This document shows, piece after piece, positions 1 through 10,126 of a stretch of 64,000 nucleotides of DNA; position 1 is the stretch's first letter; each line of letters begins with the position of its first letter. Below the pieces are notes generated by a model. That model made no database searches. It was not told where the DNA came from and saw only the letters and a program-made list of their open reading frames with translations. The position numbers and the translations under genes are program-made. Source of the stretch: Vibrio gazogenes (lineage in GTDB: Bacteria > Pseudomonadota > Gammaproteobacteria > Enterobacterales > Vibrionaceae). Location of the stretch: the NCBI RefSeq assembly GCF_002196515.1, contig NZ_CP018835.1, positions 2,232,001 to 2,296,000 of the forward strand, given 5' to 3'.

Positions 1-410
<410 letters not shown>

Positions 411-426
411 TTAATCGAATCCAAAT

Positions 427-458
427 CGACGTTTAGACGTCTATATGTCTAGATATTC
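427..458. promoter_or_regulatory. MetJ operator of metF: four tandem Met boxes
   Basis: Four consecutive 8-mers in exact register (CGACGTTT, AGACGTCT, ATATGTCT, AGATATTC) sit 41 bp upstream of the metF start. The second is identical to the known MetJ consensus AGACGTCT and the others match it partly. MetJ dimers bind such tandem boxes cooperatively with S-adenosylmethionine. The operator is therefore well supported by sequence; binding itself is inferred. Confidence 0.9.
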
Positions 459-565
459 TATTGAATTGTTTTTAATGTCAACAATATAAGTATGAATATT
501 ATTCATGTTGATATGAAGGTTTTCACATCTATTTGTGTCTCAACTCATTTAGTTTAGAAACAAAT

Positions 566-585
566 CAGGAGCCTTTCGGCTCCTG
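566..585 (-). terminator. Rho-independent terminator of metBL
   Basis: An 8-bp perfect stem (CAGGAGCC / GGCTCCTG) with a TTTC loop lies just after the metL stop. On the minus strand it is followed by a T-rich run (ATTTGTTTC), so it fits termination of metB-metL transcription before metF. Confidence 0.8.
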
Positions 586-617
586 AACGATGAAATATGT
601 GATCGAGAATGGATTTG

Positions 618-3023
618 TTATAACAAGCTGGAAAGTAGATTAATATCTGACTGGATCGCCCCCGCAGTGACGTCTCGCCCGGCACCCGGACCGCGAATCA
701 CTAAAGGATTGTCTTTATACCATTTACTTTCGATGGCAAAGATATTGTCGCACGGCAGAAGATTGGCTAATGGATGCTCCCGATGTAAGGCTTCTACTCC
801 GACGGAGGCCTTTCCTGATTTCTCCAAACGAGCGACATAACGCAGCACTTTATCCTCTCTCTGTGCTTTTGCCAGCCGTTCAGCAAGCTGAATGTCGAGT
901 TGAGCACTTTGGTCAAGAAAGTCATCCAAAGAGAGGCATTGTAGTTCTTCCGGTACCAGTGATTCGACAGTGACTTGATTGGGTTCAATATCCAGACCGG
1001 ACTCCCGCGCCAGAATGACCAATTTTCTCATCACGTCGGAGCCATCTAAATCATTTCTCGGATCGGGTTCGGTTAAGCCTTGTTGCCAAGCCAGATCAAC
1101 CAATTCACTAAATGGAACCGTCCCGTCATATTGTTGGAATAACCAAGACAATGTTCCTGAGAAAATCCCGGACAGAGCGACAATCTCATCTCCGCTTTCC
1201 CGCAGATCTCTCACCGTATGGTTGATTGGCAGACCAGCCCCGACCGTTGCATTGTAGAACCAGTGACGGCTGATCTTTGCAAAAGAGTCTTTGACCTGAT
1301 AGTAGTATTCGCTGCTTGATGAGCCTGCGACCTTGTTCGCAGAAATAAGGTGCATTCCCTGTTCTGCGATTTGAATATATTGCCCGGCGAGTTCAGCACT
1401 GGCAGTCACATCCAGTACAATGACATCATCATAGCCGCGGATCTGCCCGAGTTTGAGCAGCCATCCTTGACCATCGTTAGGCGTGGATTCTTCAAGAAAA
1501 TGCTGTTCGACCTGTGTTGGGTCAATCCCCCGTTCATCAAACCAGTAGGTCTGACTATCGATGATCGCCACCAGTTCAAAATTCATTCCCCGGCGCTTTT
1601 CCAGTTCGGCTTTCTGTTCCGCAAAGAGCTTGAGCCAACTTGAGCCAATATTACCTTTGCCGCAGAGTGCGAGTGCCACACGTTTCTGTGCCTGAAAAAG
1701 GTGATTGTGCAGTTGGTTGACTAATGTGTCGATGGATGTATGACGTAGTATCGCGACCAGACTCAGCTCTGATTCACAGAGAAATTCAATCGGAGCTTGT
1801 TTGAGCTGTTGATAAAAACCGAAACAGTGGTTGGCATTTTTGGTCACGCCAGCCCCCACAGCAGCAACCAGTGAATAGCCTTCTTTGAGGCGAATCTCCG
1901 CTTCAATCGCGGCATCTTGCAAATAGGACAAAGCGCCAGCAGCAATTTCAGCCGTGTAAGCAAGCTGGATGCGATACTGGTCTTCTTGTTTATCATAAGC
2001 AAGCGGTGTGAGCTGGGCTCGCTTGAGTTGTTCTATCACCTGTTTGTATTGGCGTTGAAAATCATGTCCGCGTGAGAAACTCAGTTCAATCAGCAAGACT
2101 TCATCCAGAGACGTGATGATTTTGGCACCCCGTCCTGAAGCAAGTACCCGTTCAATATGAGTTGAGCCGGCTTCTGGGTCATAGCTACACCGGAGATGCA
2201 GATCAATCGCACTTTGCGCCACGGGCTGTAATGTCCGGCTGTGTAAGACGGGGGCCGCGAGACGAGCCAGTTCGCTGGCTTCATCCAGACGGAGCAGCGG
2301 CAGCAGGCAGGCATCAGTGACGAGTCTCGGGTCTGCACTGTATACACCGGCGACATCACTCCAAATGGTCACCCGCTCGACTTCGGCCAGTGCGCCAATA
2401 ATGGTTGCTGAGTAATCGGAACCATTACGCCCCAGCAAAACGGTTTCTCCGGCTTCGTCTTGAGCGATGAAGCCTGTCATCACGATCCGTTGATGACCGT
2501 GTTGAGCCAGAATTTCTTTCAGCAGCGGGTACGACTGAGCACGGTCGATTTCCGGTTGGGTCTCTCGGTGAGCGCGTAAAAATGCTCTGGCGTCTTGTGC
2601 AATTGCCATTAATCCTTGCTGATTGAGTAATGCGGCCATTAAACGGGATGACCAAATCTCACCATGAGCCAATACGAACGCCTGTTGAGCGTCATCCAGT
2701 GGTGCACGGAGTTCTGCGAGGGTCATGCACTCATCCGTCAGCCGGTTTGTCAGTGCTTGAGCGGCTTCTCCTTCGAGCAAGTCTGCAATCAACTGGTGTT
2801 GAAAGTGTTGAATCTGCCCCAAAATTTCTTGGGCCTGTTGTGGCTCGACGGTGAGATTTTCAATAAAAGCAATGAGTTGATTGGTTGTTTTGCCCGCTGC
2901 AGAAACCACAACTAGATCGTGACTTTGCGAATACTCTTTGAGAATTTGAGCAACGCGGCGATAACATGCCGGATCAGCCAGACTACTTCCTCCGAATTTA
3001 TGGAGGTGGCGTACGGTGGTCAT
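618..3023 (-). CDS. metL: Bifunctional aspartokinase II / homoserine dehydrogenase II
   Basis: The 801-residue protein catalyses two steps of the aspartate pathway: phosphorylation of aspartate and reduction of aspartate semialdehyde to homoserine, feeding methionine synthesis. The N-terminal kinase domain shows HKFGGSSLADP near residue 8 and the VLLGRNGSDYSA motif. The C-terminal half has the NAD(P)-binding ALCGKGNIGSSW segment and the homoserine dehydrogenase motif GLTEPDPRNDLDG. The ATG at 3023 is preferred over two in-frame TTG codons immediately upstream. Its A is also the last base of the metB stop (TGATG), so metB and metL are translationally coupled, as in E. coli metBL. I call it metL rather than thrA from this pairing with metB. 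Confidence 0.96.
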   Translation of the reverse strand: MTTVRHLHKFGGSSLADPACYRRVAQILKEYSQSHDLVVVSAAGKTTNQLIAFIENLTVEPQQAQEILGQIQHFQHQLIADLLEGEAAQALTNRLTDECMTLAELRAPLDDAQQAFVLAHGEIWSSRLMAALLNQQGLMAIAQDARAFLRAHRETQPEIDRAQSYPLLKEILAQHGHQRIVMTGFIAQDEAGETVLLGRNGSDYSATIIGALAEVERVTIWSDVAGVYSADPRLVTDACLLPLLRLDEASELARLAAPVLHSRTLQPVAQSAIDLHLRCSYDPEAGSTHIERVLASGRGAKIITSLDEVLLIELSFSRGHDFQRQYKQVIEQLKRAQLTPLAYDKQEDQYRIQLAYTAEIAAGALSYLQDAAIEAEIRLKEGYSLVAAVGAGVTKNANHCFGFYQQLKQAPIEFLCESELSLVAILRHTSIDTLVNQLHNHLFQAQKRVALALCGKGNIGSSWLKLFAEQKAELEKRRGMNFELVAIIDSQTYWFDERGIDPTQVEQHFLEESTPNDGQGWLLKLGQIRGYDDVIVLDVTASAELAGQYIQIAEQGMHLISANKVAGSSSSEYYYQVKDSFAKISRHWFYNATVGAGLPINHTVRDLRESGDEIVALSGIFSGTLSWLFQQYDGTVPFSELVDLAWQQGLTEPDPRNDLDGSDVMRKLVILARESGLDIEPNQVTVESLVPEELQCLSLDDFLDQSAQLDIQLAERLAKAQREDKVLRYVARLEKSGKASVGVEALHREHPLANLLPCDNIFAIESKWYKDNPLVIRGPGAGRDVTAGAIQSDINLLSSLL

Positions 3024-4189
3024 CAACAATTCTCCTTTACCCAGTTTAGGGATTGATCCAGATCGGCAATCAAGTCATCGGCATCTTCTAAGCCGACCGA
3101 GAGCCGTAATAGTTGGAGCGAAATACCGGCCTTGTTGAGCGCTTCCTCACCCATCGCACGATGGGTCATTGTTGCCGGATGACAAATTAAACTTTCGACA
3201 CCACCGAGTGACTCAGCTAATGAAAACAGATTGAGTCGGCTTACAAATTGTTGCAGCGCTTCATAGCTTCCCGCGAACTCAAAGCTGAGCATCGAACCAA
3301 ATCCGCTTTGCTGTTTTTTCGCAATGTCATGACCGGGATGGTTGGGTAAACTCGGATGATAAATGGTTCCAATCAGTGCTTGAGACTGCAAGTAAGTGAG
3401 AATCTTCAGTGAGCTTTCTTCATGGCAGCGCATTCTTGCGCTCAAGGTGCGCAGCCCTCTGAGTGTCATATAACTATCGAATGGGGTACCGGAGGCGCCG
3501 ATACAGTTTGCCCACCAAGAAAGCTGTTCAGCATGCGCTTCGGTTTTGCTGATGATTACACCGCCAATCACATCTGAGTGGCCATTGATATACTTTGTCG
3601 TCGAATGGATCACAAAGTCAGCACCCAGCGATAAAGGTTGTTGGTAGACTGGGGTCAGGAAGGTATTATCAACAGCGACTAAAGTACCGACCTGTTTTGC
3701 CTGCTGACAGATTTTTTTGATATCAACGATGCGAACGAGCGGGTTGGATGGTGTTTCCAGCAAGATAAGTTTCGGTTTCTGGGCGAAAGCTTCCGCGAGC
3801 GCTGCATCGTCGCATTGATCAACGAATGACACTCGGAAGTCACCTTTATTGGCGCGGGAATTGAATAAACGATATGTGCCGCCATAGCAGTCATTCGGTG
3901 CGATGATGAGATCATCGGGGCCGATAAAGGCAGAAACCCATAGATTAAGCGCTGATGTACCACAGTTGGTTATCACGGCGCCCTGACCGCCTTCCAGTTC
4001 GTAAAGTGTTTGTTCCAGCAGTCCGCGGTTCGGATTACCGGAACGGGTATAATCGTACTGAGGGACTTCACCGAATGCCGGAAATCCATAATTCGTTGAG
4101 AGGTAAATCGGTGGAACGACAGCATGGTACTGCGTGTCTGACTCAATACCCGTTCGAACGGCGATGGTTGCAGGTTTATGAGTGCTCAT
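3023..4189 (-). CDS. metB: Cystathionine gamma-synthase
   Basis: This PLP enzyme condenses an O-acylhomoserine with cysteine to cystathionine in methionine synthesis. The 388-residue product (MSTHKPATIAVRTG...) has the PLP-lysine motif HSTTKYINGHSD and the family segments YTRSGNPNRGLLEQTL and ETPSNPL. The start at 4189 is chosen because AGGA lies 8-11 bases before it. An in-frame start 27 codons farther upstream would add unconserved residues. It overlaps metL by one base and diverges from metJ, with four MetJ boxes between them, so SAM-dependent repression is expected. Confidence 0.95.
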   Translation of the reverse strand: MSTHKPATIAVRTGIESDTQYHAVVPPIYLSTNYGFPAFGEVPQYDYTRSGNPNRGLLEQTLYELEGGQGAVITNCGTSALNLWVSAFIGPDDLIIAPNDCYGGTYRLFNSRANKGDFRVSFVDQCDDAALAEAFAQKPKLILLETPSNPLVRIVDIKKICQQAKQVGTLVAVDNTFLTPVYQQPLSLGADFVIHSTTKYINGHSDVIGGVIISKTEAHAEQLSWWANCIGASGTPFDSYMTLRGLRTLSARMRCHEESSLKILTYLQSQALIGTIYHPSLPNHPGHDIAKKQQSGFGSMLSFEFAGSYEALQQFVSRLNLFSLAESLGGVESLICHPATMTHRAMGEEALNKAGISLQLLRLSVGLEDADDLIADLDQSLNWVKENC

Positions 4190-4288
4190 ATGTGATTCCT
4201 TTCTACTTGATGACAGATGTCGTTCATGACTGTAGATCTCAGTCGATACGGATTGGACATGGCTGCTCACTTTACTGATTTTTTAATA

Positions 4289-4320
4289 AGACGTCAATAC
4301 TTCTAGACGTCTATATGTCT
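4289..4320. promoter_or_regulatory. MetJ operator between metB and metJ: four tandem Met boxes
   Basis: Four adjacent 8-mers in exact register (AGACGTCA, ATACTTCT, AGACGTCT, ATATGTCT) lie in the metB/metJ divergent region. Two are perfect or one-off matches to the MetJ consensus AGACGTCT. The last two boxes are identical in order and sequence to the middle boxes upstream of metF. The site should repress metBL and autoregulate metJ. Confidence 0.93.
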
Positions 4321-4402
4321 TTGCTTGTAGCAGTAAATAAAGCTAAAATTAACACCTACTTTTTTTGATAATAATGACGAATTCCGGCAATGAGGGGAAG
4401 CA

Positions 4403-4720
4403 ATGGCTGATTGGAATGGTGAATACATAAGTCCTTATGCTGAACATGGTAAGAAAAACGAGCAGGTCAAGAAAATTACGGTTTCTATCCCATTGAAAGT
4501 TCTCAAAGTATTGACTGATGAACGGACAAGACGCCAGATCAATAATTTACGTCATGCAACAAATAGTGAGCTTTTGTGTGAGGCGTTTTTACATGCATAT
4601 ACTGGTCAGCCTTTGCCGACGGATGAAGATCTGCGTAAAGATCGCCCGGATGATATTCCCACTGAAGCAAAAGCAATCATGACCGAAATGGGTATTGAAT
4701 TTGAATCTTATGATGATTAA
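4403..4720 (+). CDS. metJ: Methionine regulon repressor MetJ
   Basis: The 105-residue protein is the same length as E. coli MetJ. It carries the ribbon-helix-helix DNA-binding strand KKITVSIP (residues 23-30) and the following [26 protein letters not shown] helices, cited here only as a family hallmark. With S-adenosylmethionine as corepressor it represses the met genes. It is divergent from metBL and preceded by a good GGGGAAGCA ribosome site. The two four-box operators in this window are its obvious targets. Confidence 0.97.
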   Translation: MADWNGEYISPYAEHGKKNEQVKKITVSIPLKVLKVLTDERTRRQINNLRHATNSELLCEAFLHAYTGQPLPTDEDLRKDRPDDIPTEAKAIMTEMGIEFESYDD

Positions 4721-4824
4721 TTCACAGGGGGCGGACTTCTCAGGTTGATAAAGTGTTTTCCGTCATGCTGGCTGATTTGGACGTATTGCTTTAACCTCAG
4801 AGAATATGAAATCAATTTCTTCAA

Positions 4825-4861
4825 CAAAGGAAACAATACATCAGGTTGGTTGTTTCCTTTG
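4825..4861 (+). terminator. Stem-loop terminator after metJ
   Basis: A perfect 12-bp stem (CAAAGGAAACAA / TTGTTTCCTTTG) with a 13-base loop lies between metJ and the glutathione transferase gene. There is no long T tract beyond the stem, so termination efficiency is uncertain. Confidence 0.6.
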
Positions 4862-4880
4862 CAGATAAGGGACGTCTGAT

Positions 4881-5531
4881 ATGATCTATGTGCACTACCT
4901 TGAACAATCTCGGGCATTACGTGTGGTTTGGTTGTTGGAAGCGCTCGAACTCGAATATGAAGTGGTTCATTATAGCCGGGACCCAAAGACTTGGGGGGCC
5001 CCGGAATCTTTGAAGGCGGTTCATCCGTTAGGCAAGTCTCCGATGATTGTTGATGGCGAACACACGATTGCCGAGTCAGGCGCTATTATCGAGTATCTGC
5101 TCGATACCTATGACCACCAACGCCGTTTCCGGCCAGAATCAGGGCAAGCTTTACTGGATTATCGCTATTGGTTGCATGCCGCTGAAGGTTCTTTCATGAT
5201 GTGGCTGGTGATGCGGCTGATCTTTATCAAATCGAGAGAAAAACTGCCATTTTTGTTACGTCCATTGATAGGTTCTTTTCTCAACAAGATGGATCAGATA
5301 GTGATTGAGCCTCGAGTCTCTACTTTCTTGCGTTATATTGATGATACGCTTGCGCAACGTTCATGGTTTGCCGGAGAGCAGCTCAGTGGTGCCGACTTTC
5401 AGATGCATCTGGTCTTACAGCTTGCTGATATGCGGGCGGATTTGTCTGCCTATCCCAATATTCAACGCTATCATCAACAGGTTGTTCAACTGGCGAGCTA
5501 TCAGCAAGCACTGCAAAAGATCCCTGATTGA
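4881..5531 (+). CDS. Glutathione S-transferase family protein
   Basis: The 216-residue protein has the thioredoxin-like N-terminal GST fold (MIYVHYLEQSRALRVVWLLE, cited as its first 20 residues) and the glutathione-contacting segment ESGAIIEYLLDTY near residue 65. An all-helical C-terminal domain contains the N-capping motif SGADFQMHLVL. Such cytosolic enzymes conjugate glutathione to electrophiles or act as reductases; the substrate cannot be told. It stands alone between metJ and the convergent malic enzyme gene. Confidence 0.88.
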   Translation: MIYVHYLEQSRALRVVWLLEALELEYEVVHYSRDPKTWGAPESLKAVHPLGKSPMIVDGEHTIAESGAIIEYLLDTYDHQRRFRPESGQALLDYRYWLHAAEGSFMMWLVMRLIFIKSREKLPFLLRPLIGSFLNKMDQIVIEPRVSTFLRYIDDTLAQRSWFAGEQLSGADFQMHLVLQLADMRADLSAYPNIQRYHQQVVQLASYQQALQKIPD

Positions 5532-5555
5532 ATCAAAAATTTAAATGCAAGTGAT

Positions 5556-5588
5556 AAAAAGAGGATACACATCGTGTATCCTCTTTTT
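5556..5588. terminator. Bidirectional terminator
   Basis: A perfect 15-bp inverted repeat (AAAAAGAGGATACAC / GTGTATCCTCTTTTT) with a 3-base loop lies between the convergent GST and malic enzyme genes. A-rich and T-rich flanks on both sides allow it to terminate both transcripts. Confidence 0.92.
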
Positions 5589-5618
5589 GTATCTGTGATG
5601 TTCTGCCTGTTTGTTCGA

Positions 5619-6917
5619 TTAATCTTGCATATAGCCTTCAGGCATTGAAATCCGAGCAACGCCTGAATCAACAGCGGCTTGCGCAACAGCTCTGGCGACT
5701 CGTGGCAACAGCCGTGGATCCATCGGTTTAGGAATAATGTACTCGGGACCGAATGAGAGGCTGTCGATACCAGCTGCTGTCAGCACTTCTGCCGGCACAT
5801 CTTCTTTGGCAAGTTGGCGGATCGCTTCAACTGCTGCAATTTTCATTTCATCGTTAATTTCGCTGGCTCGAATATCCAGTGCGCCACGGAAAATGAACGG
5901 GAAGCAGAGAACATTGTTGACCTGATTTGGGTAGTCAGAACGCCCTGTTCCCATGATTAAATCGTTGCGGACTTGGTAAGCCAGTTCTGGTTTGATTTCT
6001 GGGTCTGGGTTTGAGCAAGCAAATACGATTGGTTTTTCAGCCATCAATGCTAATGCTTCCGGTGGCAGGAGGTTCGGGCCGGAAACACCAAGGAATAGGT
6101 CAGCATCTTGAATGACATCTTCTAAGGTTCTCTTATCTGTATTATTAGCAAATAACTGTTTGTGCTCATTCAGATCTGTACGACGGGTGTGAATCACACC
6201 TTTGCGGTCCAGCATATAGATCTTCTCACGCATGGCACCGCATTTGATCAACAGTTCCATACAGGCTACGGCTGCTGCACCAGCGCCCAGACAAACGATC
6301 GTACACTCCTTCAGGTCCTTTCCCTGTAGCTCAATTGCATTGAGCATGCCTGCCGCAGTGACGATTGCTGTACCATGTTGATCATCATGAAATACGGGGA
6401 CGTCACAACGTTCGATAAGACGTCGTTCGATATCAAAGCAATCCGGTGCTTTGATATCTTCCAGATTAATGCCACCAAAAGTATCAGCAATATTTGCAAC
6501 CGTCTCGACGAACTCATCAATGGTACGGTGTTTCACTTGAATGTCGAACGAGTCCAGACCTGCGAATCGTTTGAAAAGCAATGCTTTTCCTTCCATGACT
6601 GGTTTGGATGCCATCGGCCCTAGATTACCTAACCCAAGGATAGCTGTCCCGTTAGAGATAACGGCGACGGTGTTTCCTTTCGCTGTATATTTGTAAATAT
6701 TATCGACATCCTGCGCAATCTCACGGACAGGCTCGGCAACACCAGGACTATAGGCTAAAGCGAGATCCGTAGCCGTGTCGGCTGGTTTGGTGAGTGTGAT
6801 CGCGATTTTTCCTGCGGTTGGAATGGCGTGATAATCCAAAGCTTTCTGGCGAAATGCTTGTTCGGGAGTTAAATCTTGGTGGTTGTCTTCAGACATAGGG
6901 TCGTGTCTCGTTGTCAT
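5619..6917 (-). CDS. Malic enzyme, short form without phosphotransacetylase domain
   Basis: The 432-residue product converts malate to pyruvate and CO2 with reduction of NAD(P). It matches the N-terminal catalytic half of E. coli MaeB: LALAYSPGVAEPV, VAVISNGTAILGLGN, FGGINLEDIKAP, VFHDDQHGTAIV and TGRSDYPNQVNNVLCFPFIFRGALD-type motifs are all in order. E. coli MaeB carries an extra phosphotransacetylase-like domain of about 330 residues that is absent here, because the frame stops at GYMQD. Cofactor preference cannot be decided. An alternative start is the ATG at 6896 (MSEDNHQ), seven codons in; neither start has a strong ribosome site. Confidence 0.92.
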   Translation of the reverse strand: MTTRHDPMSEDNHQDLTPEQAFRQKALDYHAIPTAGKIAITLTKPADTATDLALAYSPGVAEPVREIAQDVDNIYKYTAKGNTVAVISNGTAILGLGNLGPMASKPVMEGKALLFKRFAGLDSFDIQVKHRTIDEFVETVANIADTFGGINLEDIKAPDCFDIERRLIERCDVPVFHDDQHGTAIVTAAGMLNAIELQGKDLKECTIVCLGAGAAAVACMELLIKCGAMREKIYMLDRKGVIHTRRTDLNEHKQLFANNTDKRTLEDVIQDADLFLGVSGPNLLPPEALALMAEKPIVFACSNPDPEIKPELAYQVRNDLIMGTGRSDYPNQVNNVLCFPFIFRGALDIRASEINDEMKIAAVEAIRQLAKEDVPAEVLTAAGIDSLSFGPEYIIPKPMDPRLLPRVARAVAQAAVDSGVARISMPEGYMQD

Positions 6918-7152
6918 GTTGATAGGGAAAGAAACTGTATTCTAATGGATGTCTGGGAAGCTGCCTAGGCGTTCATGGTATTATGTGTTTAAAAATTGCA
7001 TAAATATGTAGAGGTAGGAGGAGTTTATGCTGATATATTCTGTTTTATGCAACAATCACGTTGATGTCACAAAGATGCCAGTCTATCAATAGAGAGTCAG
7101 GAATCGCTTGGTGTGTCTTGCGTCGGGGGAAATCATAGGCGTTTGGGAAAAT

Positions 7153-7180
7153 AAAAAGGACACGCAATGGTGTCCTTTTT
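7153..7180 (-). terminator. Terminator of rpmE
   Basis: An 11-bp stem (AAAAAGGACAC / GTGTCCTTTTT) with a short loop lies 20 bases beyond the rpmE stop, with a T run on the minus strand. The remaining bases between it and the malic enzyme start show no gene. Confidence 0.9.
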
Positions 7181-7201
7181 GAAATTCTCAGCGAAGAGAG
7201 A

Positions 7202-7423
7202 TTATTTTTTGCCGCTGCTAAGCGCACCGAAACGCTTGTTGAAGCGATCTACACGACCACCGGTATCAACGATACGTTGTTTACCAGTATAGAATGGGTG
7301 ACATTTGTCACAAACATCCAAGTGCAGAGAATCTTTGTTCAGTGTTGTTTTGAATTCGAAAGCGTTGCCGCAAGAACATGTTGCGCTTACAACTTTGTAT
7401 TCTGGATGGATACCAGTTTTCAT
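7202..7423 (-). CDS. rpmE: 50S ribosomal protein L31
   Basis: The 73-residue protein begins [12 protein letters not shown] and has four cysteines, C16, C18, C38 and C41, in the zinc-binding arrangement. It is therefore the zinc (C+) form of L31 rather than the zinc-free paralogue used under zinc starvation. It is divergent from priA, as in E. coli. A GGTTCTCCC complement (GGGAGAACC) just before the ATG supplies a plausible ribosome site. Confidence 0.97.
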   Translation of the reverse strand: MKTGIHPEYKVVSATCSCGNAFEFKTTLNKDSLHLDVCDKCHPFYTGKQRIVDTGGRVDRFNKRFGALSSGKK

Positions 7424-7672
7424 GGGAGAACCTCAAAATCGGGCCATGTCGCTATCCGGATCGTTGCCGGACACCACATGTCAGTTAATCATATCGTCTT
7501 ACATCGGTTGTGATACGGGCTCCGTATCATCAAGGCGCGCTATATTAAAGAATCCATGAGCGGTGATCAACTAGTTTTGCTGTTATTTTCACCATTCTTA
7601 TTGCTGTCTCGAATTTCACGATAGCTTCGATTAGACTGTTGTCCATTATTTTTACATCTGATGTTCAGTGAT

Positions 7673-9877
7673 ATGCATCCATCCATTGCCCGAGTGGCAT
7701 TACCTGTCCCTTTAGATAAGCAGTTCGACTATCTGATACCAGCGCATTGTCAGCCTGTGATCGGTGGGCGGGTATCCGTGCCGTTTGGGCGACAGACATT
7801 GATTGGTATTGTGGTCGCACTTGGCGATGACTCTGAGATGAGTCCTGATGTGCTGAAACCGATTCGCTCTGTGTTGGATGAGCAGCCGATCTGGCCAGCC
7901 AGTCTATTTCGACTCTTTACTTGGTGCAGTCAATATTATCAATATCCACTCGGCGATACCTTGTCAAATGCGTTACCCGCGGCATTGAGAAAAGGGAAAG
8001 CCGCTGATTTTGCGACTTTGCGAGAGTGGAGCCTGACATCGGCCGGACGAGATAAGCTGATGCAGGGGCTTGGCCGTGCCGTTCAGCAGGCTAAGGTGCT
8101 GCGTTTGCTCGAAAACGGTACACAAAGTCATCAAGTCTTCATCGATGAAGAGATTAGTCGTCAGGTCTTGAACACGCTTGAGGACAAAGGGTGGATTGAA
8201 GCGATTGACAGAAAACCAGATCGTCAACCGTGGCCTCAGTTACTGGAAGACGAAGATGAAAAGCCGCAACTCAATATGGAACAGTCCGTTGCGATTGCAA
8301 CAATCAACAGCCAGCACGAATTTGGTTGCTACTTATTGGAAGGTGTGACTGGCTCGGGAAAAACGGAAGTTTACCTGAACTTGATTGCTCCGGTCTTGAA
8401 GCAAGGAAAGCAAGCTTTGGTTCTGGTGCCCGAAATTGGTTTAACGCCACAGACGATTCAGCGTTTTCGCTCACGCTTTATGGTGCCTGTGGTCGTGATG
8501 CATTCCGGGCTCAATGAAACGGAAAGACTCAATGCATGGTTGTCTGCCCGCGATGGTCATGCGGGAGTGATCATTGGCACACGTTCTGCGCTGTTTACAC
8601 CGTTTTCTGATTTGGGAATCATCATTGTTGATGAAGAACATGATACCTCATATAAACAGCAAGATAGCTTACGGTATCATGCACGGGATGTCGCCGTTAT
8701 GCGCGCCAACCTTGAGCAGATTCCGATTGTACTAGGCTCGGCGACGCCTGCACTTGAGACCCTACAGAATGCACTCAGTGGTAAATACCACCATTTAACT
8801 TTGACACAACGGGCTGGTGATGCGGTTCCGGCAACCAATCGGGTTTTGGATGTTAAAGGACTTTATCTTGAAGGCGGATTGTCAGCGCCACTGATTGCTG
8901 AAATGAGAAAGCATTTACAGGTCGGGAATCAGGTTTTGCTATTTCTCAATCGGCGGGGATACGCCCCTGTGCTGATGTGTCATGAATGCGGCTGGGTTGC
9001 TCATTGTCAGCGCTGTGATGCACGTTATACCTATCATCAGGTCACACAGGAACTTCGCTGTCACCATTGTGGTTCCCAGCGTCCGGTCATGCATCAATGT
9101 CAGGATTGTGGCTCGACACAGATGGCAACGGTTGGTGTCGGAACTGAGCAGTTGGAAACACAACTGGCAGCGCTCTTCCCCCAATATCGTACCATTCGGA
9201 TTGACCGGGACAGCACCCGAAGAAAAGGCACGCTGGAGTCGGCTCTCAATGCCGTTCATCGGGGGGAGTATCATATTTTAATCGGGACGCAGATGCTGGC
9301 AAAAGGCCATCATTTTCCACGCGTGACACTGGTTGGATTGCTGGATGTTGACAGTGCGTTGTACAGTCATGATTTTCGGGCATCGGAGCGACTGGCACAG
9401 TTATTTATTCAGGTTGCAGGTCGTGCCGGACGCGCCAGCCAGCCCGGTGAAGTGATTCTTCAGACGCATCATCCAGAGCATAGCTTACTTCAGGCATTGC
9501 TTAAAAAGGATTACCGTCACTTTGCCATGAGCGCGTTACATGAGCGGAAACTGGCATTGTTACCTCCTTTTAGTTACTTGACTTTATTTAAGGCCGAGTC
9601 AAATCAAGCTGAGCTTGGGGAAGATTTTCTCAGACAGGTCAGGCAGACGTTGGAGGTTCATCCGTTGTTTGATCATGCAACCTGTACGGTCTTAGGGCCA
9701 TCTCCGGCACCCATGGCGAAACGAGCTGGGAAATATCGTTGGCAGTTATTGCTTCAAACGATGAGTCGGCCGGTGATGCAAAAACTGTTGATGAGTGCTA
9801 AACCTGTTATTCAAAGTTTACCACTCGCAGGGAAAGTTCGTTGGTCGCTCGATGTTGAACCACATGATCTGTCATAA
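7673..9877 (+). CDS. priA: Primosomal replication helicase PriA
   Basis: PriA reloads the replicative helicase at stalled forks. The 734-residue protein shows the N-terminal ARVALPVPLDKQFDYLIP DNA-binding segment, the Walker A motif GVTGSGKTEVY near residue 225, the DEEH box (VDEEHD), and paired zinc-binding cysteines (CHECGW...CQRC, CHHCGS, CQDCGS). The helicase motif QVAGRAGR follows. The start at 7673 (MHPSIARVALP) is preferred to the ATG at 7661 by similarity to known PriA N-termini; neither has a clear Shine-Dalgarno sequence. It is divergent from rpmE and upstream of cytR, the usual order. Confidence 0.96.
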   Translation: MHPSIARVALPVPLDKQFDYLIPAHCQPVIGGRVSVPFGRQTLIGIVVALGDDSEMSPDVLKPIRSVLDEQPIWPASLFRLFTWCSQYYQYPLGDTLSNALPAALRKGKAADFATLREWSLTSAGRDKLMQGLGRAVQQAKVLRLLENGTQSHQVFIDEEISRQVLNTLEDKGWIEAIDRKPDRQPWPQLLEDEDEKPQLNMEQSVAIATINSQHEFGCYLLEGVTGSGKTEVYLNLIAPVLKQGKQALVLVPEIGLTPQTIQRFRSRFMVPVVVMHSGLNETERLNAWLSARDGHAGVIIGTRSALFTPFSDLGIIIVDEEHDTSYKQQDSLRYHARDVAVMRANLEQIPIVLGSATPALETLQNALSGKYHHLTLTQRAGDAVPATNRVLDVKGLYLEGGLSAPLIAEMRKHLQVGNQVLLFLNRRGYAPVLMCHECGWVAHCQRCDARYTYHQVTQELRCHHCGSQRPVMHQCQDCGSTQMATVGVGTEQLETQLAALFPQYRTIRIDRDSTRRKGTLESALNAVHRGEYHILIGTQMLAKGHHFPRVTLVGLLDVDSALYSHDFRASERLAQLFIQVAGRAGRASQPGEVILQTHHPEHSLLQALLKKDYRHFAMSALHERKLALLPPFSYLTLFKAESNQAELGEDFLRQVRQTLEVHPLFDHATCTVLGPSPAPMAKRAGKYRWQLLLQTMSRPVMQKLLMSAKPVIQSLPLAGKVRWSLDVEPHDLS

Positions 9878-10126
9878 CCCCTCGTTTTCTATCCGGTCTT
9901 TCAGAAGCTTATCGGCGTGGATTGGTATTTTTGTCACGAGATAAAACCTATGTATCGTGATCTATTTCTCGTTTATGATGTAAGAAGTGTTAAATAGAAC
10001 GTAACTTTATTCGTAGAAATGCTTAAACTATGGAAGCGCATACATCAAGCTCTTGATAGATATATCAAAAGTATGTGCATCAATTAGTTTTATAGCAAAT
10101 ACCATTTTGAAAGAGGGTTTTTATGT

